The position numbers were made by a program, and so were the translations under genes. Shown here piece by piece: positions 1-11,295 of a stretch of 64,000 bases of DNA (position 1 is the stretch's first letter; every line of letters begins with the position of its first letter). Source of the DNA: Armigeres subalbatus (taxonomy: Eukaryota > Arthropoda > Insecta > Diptera > Culicidae); contig NW_026942475.1 in the NCBI RefSeq assembly GCF_024139115.2, positions 62,001 through 126,000 on the forward strand, read 5' to 3'. The notes below the pieces were generated by a model. The model ran no database searches, had not been told where the DNA came from, and saw only the letters and a list, made by a program, of their open reading frames with translations.

Positions 1-264
1 GCATTACATCCCCCACTGGGACATTGCCGCCTCGCAGCTTCATTAAGCACTTCCACAGTTATTAGCTGCGAGGTTTCCAAGCCAAGCTACAATTTCTGCA
101 TTCGTATATCATGAGGCTAACACGATGATATTTTTATGCCCAGAGAAGTCGCGACAATTTCCAATCCTAAAATTGTCCAGACCGGCACCGGGAATCGAAC
201 CTAGCCACCCTCAGCATGGTCTTGCTTTGTAGCCGCGCATCTTACCGCACGGCTAAGGAGGGCC
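1..264 (-). mobile_element. tRNA-derived SINE (Feilai-like), minus strand
   Basis: Read on the minus strand, the sequence opens with a tRNA-like head. It has an A-box-like stretch near 240-225 and a clear B box (reverse complement of bases about 184-203, GGTTCGATTCCCGGTGCC). A tRNA-unrelated body follows, running to base 1 and containing the 'catgaggctaacacgatg' stretch common to mosquito SINEs. The 3' end lies beyond the window. It is a pol III-type SINE copy and not a working tRNA gene: the cloverleaf does not continue past the B box. The family name is from memory of Aedes SINEs. Confidence 0.75.
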
Positions 265-416
265 CATTTAACTCAAACTCCAGGACAATTTGGAGATCTT
301 ACAACAACTCAAATGCCTGGATTTGAGACGCAAGTGAAAGATAAATTTAAAAAAAAAAATTTATATTTTTTATATAAATTTATTTATATAAATTTTATAT
401 AAATTTATTATCTCAC

Positions 417-676
417 ACACGTAAAAGAATAACCTTATATGTTATGGCAAAAAACCATTCGAAAATACTTATACTCCTCATTATGCCACCTAATGAATGA
501 TCCCATATCAAAAAGCTAATAACATTCATAAGTTAATAATAAGTATAAGTTTTGGAATGTATGTGATTAATGCGATGTATATGTTTTTTCTTATACATAT
601 CATTAAGCGCCTGTTTCGGCAAAAAAGTATTAGAAATCCTAATAATATATAACATTAATTTTTTTTACGTGCATGT
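417..676. mobile_element. AT-rich MITE-like insertion in copy A
   Basis: Copy B reads straight from the 'ttattatc' stretch into 'acatgtttcg', while copy A has about 260 extra bases here. The extra segment begins with CACGTAAAA-like bases and ends with TTTTACGTG, a short inverted repeat. It has no coding potential. Edges are uncertain by several bases. Confidence 0.5.
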
Positions 677-980
677 TTCGTATATGAGTTTTAAGTTTTT
701 TTGAGATTTTGAGTTACTACCAACACTGATCATTATATGAATAGATATCATTTTTGGTAATGAAAGATAAGTATATCTCCAAAATCGCATTTTTCTAAAT
801 CCGTTGCTTTACTCCCACAGCTCTAGTGAAAAATTGAACACCCCTAGATACAATATTTTGCAATGTCCAGAAACTAGAAGAGATGGCTAAGAGGTTGGTG
901 AAAAAACTGAGAAAATCGGTTGAAAAACCACTGAGATATACCCATTTGAAAATTTAGTTACAACGATTTTCTGCACGAAT

Positions 981-1489
981 GTATTGTATTTATTTTTCAC
1001 GAATGATTAGATTCGCTCGACGAAATTCAAGAGTTGTCAATTTTGTATTTCAAGGCATTTTCGACAACCTTTTTATAGATTACCTTGATCGTCAAGCACG
1101 TGGTCGGTTGAGAACAATAGGACTGAATGTAAACATCGAAGCGCCAGCTGGTTTTGTTGTGTAAACATGATCAGCTGGAGAGCTGAGAACAATGAAAAAA
1201 TATGTAAACATGAGGGGGCTTGCGGCAGCTGTCACGATCTTCAAGTTAAATACGCACGGTAGCCAGCAGCGAAATCGAAATCTGAGTAAGACGAAATTTT
1301 TATCGTAAGAGTCTAAATGGTGAAAAAAATCGCAATAGACTTATGCAGGGGTTCATCGAATTCACTCACCCGATGGATTTTGACATTTGAGCGGGTCGTC
1401 TTCTCGAACAAAAGTTCAGTTTGCGTTCATTATGCGACCCGCTCAAACGTCATAATTTCTTGGGGGAGTTCATTTTGCGTTAGTCTATA
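981..1489. mobile_element. 509-bp insertion in copy A, right end is a MITE
   Basis: The site is empty in copy B at 10763/10764, where 'cgaatgtat' joins 'ccgcgtaag' directly. The duplicated target is TA or TAT. The right-hand 152 bases (1336-1487) form a fold-back MITE that recurs at 58021-58178. The left 350 bases are not recognised. Either two elements lie side by side, or the 58021 copy is a shortened derivative of this longer one. Confidence 0.55.
1336..1487. mobile_element. Fold-back MITE (copy 1 of 2)
   Basis: It is bounded by TAGAC and GTCTA. The inner arms carry GAGCGGGTCG and its complement, so the whole unit can fold on itself. It is closely similar to 58021-58178, where the ends read CTATAGAC and GTCTATAG. 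It is non-coding. Confidence 0.6.
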
Positions 1490-2190
1490 TCCGCGTAAGT
1501 TTTTTTAGCGAATCAATCCTAGTGTTAAGGCTCAAGACTCCATCACAATGTTTTGAAAATTAATGACTGTATCACTTGTTTGTAATAGTGATGCAATTGG
1601 TACAGAAAAGTGCAGCAGCGATGAATAAAATGTTGTTTACAACTGGGGTGGGTGGAAATGGGGCTGTAAAAATATGCCAGCTGGTGCATAATGTTGCCAG
1701 ATTTGACGAATTGTTTAATTTATATCATAAGACATGTTCATGGTGTATCAAATATATGGGTATTTATCGGTTTAAATTTTTTTATGCACCACTTGGAATG
1801 TAATAGAAGCTTACGTAACATGTTTCAATATTTATTTTTGGTTTTATTGTTTAATACGACAAACAGCAATGTTTTTTTTTCCAATAAATTAATCTGGCAA
1901 CTGCGAAGAGATGATTATTTACTTGTGTATGCACATCTTTGTTTGCGTGCTGGCTGGCGTATACGTTGTATTGAATGAAGTTGCATCGCGTAGATTTTGT
2001 ACTCACCATTTCACTTATTGCGCTAGTGAATTTGAGTCTTCCGCATTTTATTGCATTCACACTACTGTCGTCAAATTTGTCTCTTACTTCGATTTTTGGA
2101 AAGCAGTTTTCAACAGTTTTTGGGCGTGAAGTGAATTAATTGGTACACAGAAAGAAAAATCATTATTCAAATTAAAAAAATCGTTGGTTA

Positions 2191-2328
2191 TGATAACAGT
2201 GTAACTTGAGTTAAATACAATTGAATTACCTAATACTGTTTTGTTGTGTATCGTAACGTCAAATAAAAATTACTAGTTGTTCTTATATCCACTGCAAAGC
2301 ACGCGTTTCATTTTGTCTCGTATTAACA
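2191..2328 (+). repeat. Copia 5' LTR
   Basis: It starts TGATAACAG and ends GTATTAACA, the TG...CA form expected for an LTR, and is preceded by the GGTTA target copy. An AATAAA signal lies inside at about 2261-2267. It matches the 3' LTR except for one base. Confidence 0.92.
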
Positions 2329-2346
2329 GGTTTATGTGCCCAGCAT
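2329..2346 (+). promoter_or_regulatory. Candidate primer binding site
   Basis: Bases directly after the 5' LTR (GGTTTATGTGCCCAGC) resemble the copia primer site that pairs with an internal part of initiator tRNA-Met. The match is by eye only. Confidence 0.5.
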
Positions 2347-2390
2347 AATCGCGTTTTTTTTTCGGAAAAGTACCGCAAAAAGTGTCGGGA

Positions 2391-5300
2391 ATGGAGGACG
2401 ATACCAGAAGTCTCCGGATTAAGCCGTTCGACGGGACCGGTTTTAACAACTGGGTGTTCCGTATGAAAGCATATCTCCAACAGTTGGAAGTGCTTCAGTG
2501 CGTCGAGGTAGCGGCGGAGTATGAGAGCTTTTGGGTGATTCCAGCGACAGAAACGGCGGACGTAAAAGCGGTCAAGGAGGCGAAGAAGAAAGCACGAATA
2601 AAGCAGGACAACAAGTGTCGGTCCGTGCTGATTCAAGCGATAGCGGACAGTCACCTCGAATACATTATGCTACGTACACACCAGTCAAGCAGTTTGACGA
2701 ACATTGACTCCGCCCTCCAGAAAACGCTTCTGTTGCTGCTTTGTTTGAACGTGTGTGAAGTTGTTCGAACAACCATTTGACAGTTGGCGGCTCGGTTGGA
2801 AAAAATTAAAACGGTTTGATTTTGGTTTGAGTTGTCGGGGCTGGAGTCAAGGTTCGCCGAACATGTTTGAGCATTTGTAGTGAAGTTGCACAAACCCTCA
2901 TATAGTTTCTGATGTTTGGTACTCAAGTTGGCGCTTCGGTCTTTCGTGTATGATATTGTTGGTCGATTGTTCGTGCCGCTGTTGGTAAAACTTGATGGAT
3001 GTTTGAATAAACGAGAGGTGGAGTCAATGTTGGTCGAATTGCTTGACCGTGTGTACGTTCCATTAAAGACAAACAAAATCCGAAACAGATTTGGGACGGG
3101 CTTCACGATGTATTCGAAAGGAAGAGTATCACCAATCGTTTCCTATTGAAACGACAGCTGCTCTCCATGCGCTTCCAGGAAAATGACCGACTGCAGGACC
3201 ACTTTCTCCGTTTTGATAAGCTGGTCCGGGAAATCAAAGGAGCCGGTGCACAGATGGACGAGGAGAATGTCATTTGTCATTTGATGTTGACAATGCCGTC
3301 ATCGTACGATGCGGTCACCACTGCCATGGAGGCGGTGTCCGATAAGCTCACGTTGGATCTCGTTCGCCAAAAGTATTTGGATGTGGAGGCAAAGCGTCGC
3401 GGGCAGCAGCAGGAAGCAGAGGTGGACGGAGCGGCTTTTGCTGGAAAGCAAAACAAAGCAAAACTCAAGTGTTTTAGTTGTGGTCAGCCGGGGCACCGAA
3501 AAGCGCAGTGCCCGAAAAATGAATACAAAATAGCCCCCCCGAAGCAGTCGAAGAAAAGTGCAGTGAATACCGCGAACGTCGGGACGAAAACAGTTTCGTT
3601 TGTTGCGGCGGATAGTCATTCAGATGTTGTTGCGGCTAGTGCGGTGGCGAGTTCCAAGTGGTATTTGGACAGTGGAGCATCGGAACACATGTCGAACAAC
3701 AAAGCGGTTTTCGATTGTCTGGAGAAGATTGAGTCGCCAGTAGTCATTCAGACTGCCAAAAGTGGAGTAAATCTGATTGCTCGGTTTAAAGGTCGTGTTA
3801 CCAAGTGTTACTGCTTGTGCGATTGTGGATGGTAGCGAAATAGAAATTCGGATCGAAGATGTTTTGTACATTCCGGAATTATCGTTAAATTTGCTGTCGC
3901 TGAGGCGCTTAGAGAACTCTGAAAAGAAAGTGATTTTCTTCGGTGGGTGTGTGACAGTTGAGGCCGATAATGAAGTGGTCGCTACAGGTCGCCAGCTCGG
4001 CCGGCTCTACTGTATGGATTTTGAGTGCGTGAAGCTGCGAAGCGAAAAATCCAATGCGATGATCACCGGAAAAGTAAACAAGCAGTTGGAACTGTGGCAC
4101 CTGCGATTTGGCCACCTCGGAAACGATAACTTGCTGAAGTTAGTGAATAGGGGAATGGTGGATGGTATGAAAATCGCAAGTGATGTGAAGAAAACTGAGA
4201 AACTGCTCTGTGAGCCGTGCATAACCGCGAAGCAAACCCGTGAACCGTTCAAAGCGCGTAGTGATTCGAAACGCGCTTCGCGCCCGTTGGAAATCGTTCA
4301 CAGTAACGTATGTGGGAAGATAACGCCAGTGTCGTGGGACGGAAATGAATATTTCGTGTCGTTCACGGACGATTATACTCACGTTTCGGTGGTGTATTTG
4401 ATGCAAACAAAGGACCAAGTGCTTGAGTGTTTGAAGGAATATGAGGCTATGGCCAGTGCTCTTTTCGGCTCGAAGATTTCTCGCCTCAGAACCGATAATG
4501 GGGGAGAATATTCTAGTCGTGCAATGAAGGAGTTTTGTCGCAGCAAGGGAATTCAGATGGAGAAAACGGTTCCGTACACGCCAGAGCAAAATGGCGTGAG
4601 CGAGCGGCTTAATCGTACCATCGAGGAGAAAGCCCGAGCGATGTTGCAAGCCAGTGGTCTCCCGAAGTTACTGTGGGGCGAAGCTGTGTACACTGCCGTG
4701 TATTTGATGAATCGGAGCCCAAGTGCTGCTGTGGTGGGAGATGTGACACCGTATGAAGCCTGGAATGGTAATAAGCCAGATGTTGCGAACCTGCGAGTTT
4801 TTGGCAGCGACTGCTATGTGCATGTGCCGAAACAGTTGCGCAAAAAGTTGGATGCTAAGAGTGAAAAGGTAAGCTTTGTTGGGTATGCGCCGAATGGGTT
4901 CCGATTATGGAATGGTACCAAGGTTTTCGTCGGCCGTGATGTCATCTTTAATGAGGGCGAGCTGCGTCTTTGTACGGTGAAGTCAAAGAAGAAGAAGAAC
5001 GATGAAGTTATTAGTGAAGACCGGGTAGCTGATACGGAAAGTGAACTTGATGCGAGTGTTACAGAGCAAGACGATACATACAGATTCGGAAAGATTTGTT
5101 TTTCGGACGATGGCAATGATGAGAGTGAAGTGTCAGATGCCCCTCAAGTGGTCCCGTGGTAGAGGACGGTGTTCGAAAAAGCGGTAGAAATGCGGTTTCA
5201 CCGAGCTGGCACAGTGAGTACAACATGAACATAAGTGCATTTGCTCTGAGTGCGGAAGAATTCGATGAAAATATTCCGACTAATGTGAATGAACTTAAGA

Positions 5301-6780
5301 AAAGGGGTGACTGGCAGTTGTGGAAGAGTGCTATCAGAGAAGAACTAGAATCACTAGAAAAGAATGATACGTGGCAACTTGTCGAATTACTCGCTGGAAA
5401 GAAGGTGATTGACAGCAAGTGGGTGTTCAAGGTGAAGCGGAACAGTGAAGGTGGGGTGGAGCGGTATAAAGCTAGACTGGTTGCTCGTGGCTTTACGCAG
5501 CGGCTGGGATTTGACTATGGCAAACTGGGATTTGACTATGGCAATTGACCTGTGGCAAAAATGGCCACGCTACGCATTCTTCTGGCTTTGGCAGTGCCTT
5601 CTTGAACGGCTCGCTTGACGAGGAAATTTTCATGCGTCAACCCGCTGGGTTTGAGAGGGGGAAGAATCGTGTTTGCAGACTCAATAAAGCCATTTACGGT
5701 CTAAAGCAAGCTTCTCGGAATTGGAACCAGCGGTTTCACGACTTTATGTGCAAACTGAGGTTCAAACGCAGCGAGTATGACTTCTGTCTTTATCAGTGGT
5801 CGTGTGATGGCGTCGTCGTACTAGTCGTCATTTATGTGGATGATATTTTAATCCTGAGTAATTCTCTGCAAGCGATTGAAGTCATCAAGAAACGGTTTTC
5901 AACAGAGTTCGAGAGAACGGACCTTCAGGAGGTGAAAAGTTTTCTCGGGTTGAATATTCAGCGAGACAGACAAGCGGGAACGATGACTATCGATCAGCGG
6001 GCATACATCCAGAGCGTTCTCGAGCGGTTTGGTATGGAGGAGTGCAAGCCTTCGCCCATTCCCATGGAGCCGCACCTGAAACTTATGAAAGGCACCAAGG
6101 AACAGACTACGGATAAGCCATACAGAGAACTGGTAGGGTGCCTCATGTACCTAATGATAACCTCACGACCAGACATCTGTGCGGCAGTGAGTTACTTCGC
6201 TGGGTTCCAGTGTGGTGCTACCGAGGAACACTGGGTGCACCTCAGTGTACTTAGATACCTGAAAGGTACTAGTGACGGCAAGCTGGTGTATCGACGAACT
6301 GAATCGGCGGAGATGTTGGAAGCGTTCACGGATGCAGATTGGGGCAATGATCCCAATGACCGGCGTTCGGTGTCCGGATATGTCGTCAAACTCTTTGGAT
6401 CAACTGTGACATGGGCGACAAAGAAACAGTCGTCTGTGGCCTTATCGACTACGGAAGCGGAACTAATGGCCTTGTGTCAGGCCAGCTGCGAAGTAGTTTG
6501 GATCGTGAACATGCTGAATTCTGTTGGTGTCAAGGTGGTAGAACCGGTGAGCATATACGAGGACAACCAACCATGTATCTCGGTGACAGTAGAGCCACGC
6601 AAGCATAAGCGAATGAAGCATGTTGAAATCCAAAACTTTTTTGTGCGAGAATTAGTTCAGAGGGAAAGAGTACAACTGAAATACTTGCCAACCGAAGATC
6701 AATTAGCAGATGTAATGACTAAGGGGTTGGCCTCGCCAAGATTTCGGAAACTAAGGGATATGCTTGGGGTAATTAATTGA
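2391..6780 (+). pseudogene. Copia gag-pol polyprotein pseudogene
   Basis: The start is ATG 2391. Gag is interrupted at 2667 by a 393-bp MITE and resumes at 3061. A CCHC zinc knuckle (C-x2-C-x4-H-x4-C) lies at about 3470-3511 and the protease D-S-G motif at about 3667. A frameshift at about 3790-3830 moves integrase to another frame. The integrase has its HHCC region (about 4095-4225) and DDE core, but the first catalytic Asp (in the usual H-S-D-V-C-G) reads Asn, codon AAC at 4304-4306. RT begins near 5290. A 21-bp tandem repeat (5504-5545), a stop (TGA, 5546-5548) and a deletion near 5597 remove the first catalytic Asp motif. The YVDD motif at 5832-5843 and the RNase H with its D-E-D residues are intact to the stop at 6780. 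The product cannot be active as it stands. Confidence 0.9.
2668..3060. mobile_element. 393-bp TIR MITE inside copia gag
   Basis: Imperfect terminal inverted repeats of about 45 bp are visible: ACGTACACAC plus GTCAAGCA on the left mirror GCTTGAC and GTGTGTACGT on the right. Direct copies of CATTA at 2663-2667 and 3061-3065 are the target duplication. Removing the element and one CATTA copy makes gag continuous in one frame, which confirms the edges. It encodes nothing recognisable. A 5-bp target duplication does not settle the superfamily. Confidence 0.85.
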
Positions 6781-6787
6781 AGGGGGA
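6779..6787 (+). promoter_or_regulatory. Copia polypurine tract
   Basis: A GAAGGGGGA run lies immediately before the 3' LTR and directly after the pol stop codon, in the position of the plus-strand primer. Confidence 0.7.
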
Positions 6788-6925
6788 TGATAACAGTGTA
6801 ACTTGAGTTAAATACAATTGAATTACCTAATACTGTTTTGTTGTGTATTGTAACGTCAAATAAAAATTACTAGTTGTTCTTATATCCACTGCAAAGCACG
6901 CGTTTCATTTTGTCTCGTATTAACA
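6788..6925 (+). repeat. Copia 3' LTR
   Basis: It is the same 138-bp sequence as 2191-2328 with one substitution, and is followed by the second GGTTA target copy at 6926-6930. Confidence 0.92.
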
Positions 6926-6930
6926 GGTTA

Positions 6931-7512
6931 AAATAAAAAGTTTCGTTGGTTCTTTTTCGTAGAGAGTTGCATGTCTTCAAAGCAAAGGTACCCAAACTTT
7001 TAATACACCAATGGTTCAAAAGTTGGTCGCCGCTCTGAAAATAAAAGGTTATACTTTCAAAATAAAATTGTAGCACTGTCAAATAAAAATGGTGACATTG
7101 TAGAAGATATAGTGCAACATTTTATAAAAAAAAATCCAAAAAAGCTCCCTTCACCCTTATCCCTTATTCTTATTTTTCTCTTGAAATTCAAAATGGAATC
7201 AGAGTATACAGTTTGAGCATGTTTATTTTATTAGTTTAATAGTTTTGATCGAATCAATTAGAGTTAGATCACATTAGTTAGTTTGTTGGATCTCAAAACA
7301 AACGCGCCAGAGCGTCCGAACAGCAGCTGCCAACCAACTTAATCCGAATAATCCAGCTCTGTCCAGCTCTTTGGTGTGCGCATCGAACATCTGCAGACAT
7401 TTGGTCATTGCGCCACGGTTTTTTCTCGGTCAGAAATGCCGAAATAAACCGATTACCTGTAGAAAATTGAATTGAAGATATCGCATAAGTATAGATTTAC
7501 ATGGAAAGAATC
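6931..7512. other. No recognised feature
   Basis: AT-rich sequence to the right of the copia insertion. It probably continues whatever element carried the target site ending at 2190, because removing copia joins AAATCGTTGGTTA to AAATAAAAAG. I see no ORF above background and no clear repeat ends. Confidence 0.4.
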
Positions 7513-7880
7513 ATGGAAGCCTTGGTTGATTCGGTAGACCATTTTACTCGAACTCAGGAGAACTTGGAGATCTTACAACATCTCAATTTCCTGGATTTGA
7601 GACGCAAGTGAAATATGAATACTCGGAGGACATAACTGGGTTGAAACCGCGTCTGGGGACATCATGTAAGCCATGGTTGATTCGATAGACCATTTTACTC
7701 ATACCGGGACAATTTGAAGATCTTACAACATCTCATATGTTTGGATTTGAGACGCAAGTGAAAGACAAATACTCGGAGGACATAATTGGGTTGATACTGC
7801 GGCTTGACCATGGAAGCTTTGGTTGATTCGGTAGACCATTTGATTCAAATTCCAATACAGTTCGGAGATCCTAGAACATC
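7513..7880. repeat. Tandem repeat of about 150 bp (2.5 copies)
   Basis: Copies start at 7513, 7664 and 7810 (periods 151 and 146), each opening with ATGGAAGC or a variant followed by GGTTGATTCG. Each contains the GATTTGAGACGCAAGTGAAA stretch, except the last, which is truncated. A further partial copy lies at 265-345. It is non-coding. Confidence 0.8.
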
Positions 7881-9122
7881 ATAATTTATTATCACACATG
7901 TTTCGTATATAAGTTTTAAGTTTTTTTTGAGATTTTGAGTTTTTACCAACACTGATCATTATATGAATAGATATCATTTTTGGTAATGAAAGATAAGTAC
8001 AGTCACTCTCAAAATTGAGCGTACAGTATGGATTAGTTGACTACATTCGAAAATTTCAAAGGAAATTAAATGGTTAGCTCGGTTGTTTTTAATGCATTTC
8101 AATATTCATCCCTTCCTTCAATGTATGCGTACATAAAATTGTTGAAATTTCTTCTCTAAAGTTCATTTATTTGAAAATAATCTCAAAATACGCCTATTAG
8201 ATGTGACAAAATTGAGCGTACAGCGATTTTTTCTCTATAAAATTTCTTATTATAAACACGATTATTGTATTTTCATATTGTTTTTTCATGATTATATTTA
8301 TAATAATAAACATCCGCTACTTAAACATTCAATGTTTTGAAATTTTTCCATGTTTTGGTCGAAATGGCGAACAAGTGAGAAGTAAGAACATTGCTATTTA
8401 ACAATTCAATGCCTGTGGGCAAAATAAATGCTTTAATTTGTATGTTTCACCGGCATCGTATCTTATATATGATAGATAATCGAAATCGAGCGAGACATAC
8501 GATTAATTTGTCAAAATTCAGTCGGTAAATGATGAAAACAGATATAAACATACAGAGAAAACGACAAATGTTAGGAATAACATAATTCAAATTTAATATG
8601 TCTTCAACGTAAATTTGTTTTAAAGCTCGATTATTGTCTCAGGTCTATCATTAAGAGTAATATTATTGAATCCAATCATTCACAGTCAAATTCTAAAAGT
8701 ACAAGGTGCATGTTAAGGTACCGAACATGAAAACAGCTTTTCAATCCCGTAGAGCACTTCTGATTGAATATTGAAAAGATAGCTTAAAATCGTAATTTCA
8801 TAATTAAATTTGGATTGAACTCCACGATCTGTTACCATAAGGGATACAATTGAAAGATTTCCATGTGGCGAGTAAAAATAAACTTTTTTAAGAGTTTGGC
8901 AGCTTATTTAATGATATCTTGGTGAATTTAAATGATTCAACCAAATTTGTCCCCACACACAAAAAAAAATCGTTGGTAAAATTGAGAAAACGTTGGTAAA
9001 ATTAAGAAAAATAGTTAGTGATTTTCAGTAGAAAGTATTAGCTTATTAAATCTACAATTGCAGAAATGTCACTTCGGTGAGAGCTTTGACAACAGCTTAC
9101 TTTTTAAAATAACATTATCCTC

Positions 9123-9396
9123 TTAAGGTGATTATAGAATGAAGCCAGAAATCGGCCATTTTGTAAACCACGTGCTTTTCCAATATTTTTTTCAAGAGCA
9201 CGAGATGAAAGAACCATAACGCGTATGTGGCTGAAATAATGGTAGATCGTTTGCTTAGTTATGCTGAACAATCATGATTTGAGTTTTGGCACTGTACAAA
9301 AACTATTACGCCAGATTTGGGCTTATGGAAATGTATGCAGATAAACGTGTTGTGAATTAGAAATTCACCACGTGCTTCATTCTATAATCACCTTAA
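9123..9396. mobile_element. 274-bp MITE with TTAAGGTGATTATAG ends
   Basis: Its first 22 bases (starting TTAAGGTGATTATAGAATGA) are repeated inverted at 9375-9396. A TTAA at each outer edge may be the target duplication, as in piggyBac-like elements, or part of the TIR. It is non-coding and nested in the 8000-10553 element. Confidence 0.75.
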
Positions 9397-9697
9397 AACT
9401 AAAAGTGTATTTTACTTTCATACTAACATTTTTCTCTTTAAAAAAATGTAGTTTGTTTTCAATTTCACTGTGATACTTTAGAAACAACAAGTTTTGTGTG
9501 CTTTCAATTTGAATAAATCAAACACCAAAATAATTATTTACTTATTTATTGAAAATTCAAAAAAATCCCCAAGGTTACTGGACAACCGTGATCGAGGCTC
9601 AGCATTTCGCCGTTCTTTTCGTACGTTAGAAAATAAATGGATTAATTGTCGAAATTCGCCGCTGCACTCTTCATTGTAGCACGGCCTTCACAAATTT

Positions 9698-9914
9698 ATT
9701 GTGTATCCGGAATAAATTTATACCGCTTTTTATACCGAAGTTGGATTTTTCTCCAGATTCAGGCAACTTTCCCAACTTCGGAAGTAGTGCGCTGGATTCG
9801 CCTAAAGATGCGCTAAACAACGCATCAATTAGTTTGACAAATAAAACTTCGGAAGAAAGTTCGGTTCGGAAGTCCCGACTTCCGAATTCTAACTTGGTGC
9901 TACGCCGACAATAT
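9698..9914. repeat. 217-bp dispersed repeat (copy 1 of 2)
   Basis: It is nearly identical to 54581-54798. The two copies share ends ATTG and CAATAT but have unrelated flanks, so this is a mobile unit or fragment. Short inverted stretches (CCGAAGTTGG and CCAACTTCGG) lie inside. It is open in one frame on each strand, but I see no known domain. Confidence 0.65.
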
Positions 9915-10950
9915 TGCCTCCCATTTGACCTCCGTATTCGGATTGATGAATTGTCCATATCTTGTACGATCGTTCTCTCTCTTATGTCATGTCACGTCCG
10001 GTTTTTTTTCGCTCGAAACTGCACGATAAGAAAATGTTGGGATCCTAACTTTTTTGGCTCTGTGTACGGTGACTGAGTCTTCAAATATAAAATGACATCT
10101 TATAATGTATCCGTGTGCTGCTCTTTTATTAATATTATTATTAATGAGTGTCCTGAGCTTATAAGCTACATATACATCGACTTTTAAATAAAGTTATACC
10201 ACAGATAACAGATATTTAAGCTAGAACAAATTTTATTGAAAATCCTGTGTAAACTTTTGAATTGATATACGTTGGCCCACTACTGCCATCTACTCAACTG
10301 ATTGCGGCAGTACATAAGGATGCAGCTGAATTACAACCGTCGAACGCAGCCAATGCATTTGACAGCCGCAATCGGGCTGCGTTTTCAATAACAATGATTC
10401 TTGCGCCATCTCCAATCGATTGCCAAACGCGGTCCCAATTTAAAATACATTTGAATTAACGGTTGCGGATGTTTACACACGTATGGTATGCTAGTTTCAA
10501 CATCTGTTATCTGTGTCTAATCCATGCTGTACGCTCAATTTTGAGAGTGACTGTATATCTCCAAAATCGCATTTTTCTAAATCCGTTGCCTTACTCCCAC
10601 AGCTCTAGTGCAAAATTGAACACCCCTAGATACAATATTTTGCAATGTCCAGAAACTAGAAGAGATGGCTAAGAGGTTGGTGAAAAAACTGAGAAAATCG
10701 GTTGAAAAACCACTGAGATATACCCATTTGAAAATTTAGTTACAACGATTTTCTGCACGAATGTATCCGCGTAAGTTTTTTTAGCGAATCAATCCTAGTG
10801 TTAAGGCTCAAGACTCCATCACAATGTTTTGAAAATTAATGACTGTATCACTTGTTTGTAATAGTGATGCAATTGGTACGGAAAAGTGCAGCAGCGATGA
10901 ATAAAATGTTGTTTACAACTGGGGTGGGTGGAAATGGGGCTGTAAAAATA

Positions 10951-11209
10951 CACCCAAAAAAATCTGCACGTTCTTTCCACCTGAAAAAATACGTAGATTT
11001 TTTCCACCTGAAATTCACGTAACTTTTACCTGATTTTCCGATAGAAATTTCATTCTACGTGAAAATCAGGTAAGTTCTACCTGAGTTTTGGATAGAATTC
11101 ACCGGACACGTAAGTTTCACCTGAATTTTCTGAAGCATTTGCAGCTACGTGTGCACGTAAAATGTACCTGAAAATTCAGGTGGAAACAACGTTTAGATTA
11201 TTTTGAGTG
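10951..11209. mobile_element. 259-bp TA-flanked MITE
   Basis: The ends CACCCAAAAAAATCTGCACG and CACTCAAAATAATCTAAACG (right end read in reverse complement) form an imperfect TIR of about 36 bp. TA is duplicated at 10949-10950 and 11210-11211. Copy A at about 1672 has the empty site. Internal palindromic ACCTGA/TCAGGT motifs recur. It is non-coding. Confidence 0.85.
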
Positions 11210-11295
11210 TATGCCAGCTGATGCATAATGTTGCCAGACTTGACGAATTGTTTAATTTATATCATAAGACATGTTCATGGTGTATCAAATATATG

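Larger units (their letters stand above)
265..2190. repeat. Dispersed repeat copy A (with two insertions)
   Basis: Segments 265-416, 677-980 and 1490-2178 align in order and orientation with copy B at about 7838-7895, 7905-7999, 10554-10763, 10764-10950, 11210-11295 and 11566-11993. Sequences unique to copy A (417-676 and 981-1489) are therefore insertions, and those unique to copy B are insertions there. No ORF in the shared part looks coding. The shared unit is probably itself an old transposon, but I could not assign a class. It ends near 2178, twelve bases before the copia element. Confidence 0.7.
2191..6925 (+). mobile_element. Ty1/copia LTR retrotransposon, full length but defective
   Basis: It is bounded by two 138-bp LTRs (2191-2328 and 6788-6925) and by a 5-bp target duplication GGTTA (2186-2190 and 6926-6930). 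The internal order is primer site, gag, protease, integrase, reverse transcriptase, RNase H and purine tract; integrase before RT identifies copia. The LTRs differ at one position seen by eye (C at 2252, T at 6849), so insertion is recent. The coding region is nonetheless broken by a nested MITE, two frameshifts, a 21-bp tandem duplication and a deletion through the first RT active-site motif. Confidence 0.93.
8000..10553. mobile_element. 2.55-kb TA-flanked transposon with 37-bp TIRs
   Basis: The left end CAGTCACTCTCAAAATTGAG and the right end are inverted copies over 37 bp with one mismatch. TA is duplicated at 7998-7999 and 10554-10555, and copy A has the unoccupied site (AAGTATATC at about 769-777). 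A subterminal copy of the TIR inner part recurs at about 8209-8223. TA duplication points to the Tc1/mariner (IS630) superfamily. No transposase ORF remains, so it is non-autonomous. It contains a 274-bp MITE and a 217-bp repeat shared with 54581-54798. Confidence 0.88.

Noticed and set aside
180..264. tRNA gene on the minus strand
   Set aside because: A and B boxes are present but no acceptor stem closes and a SINE body follows.
1317..1508. 63-codon ORF in copy A
   Set aside because: It lies across the fold-back MITE and the insertion edge.
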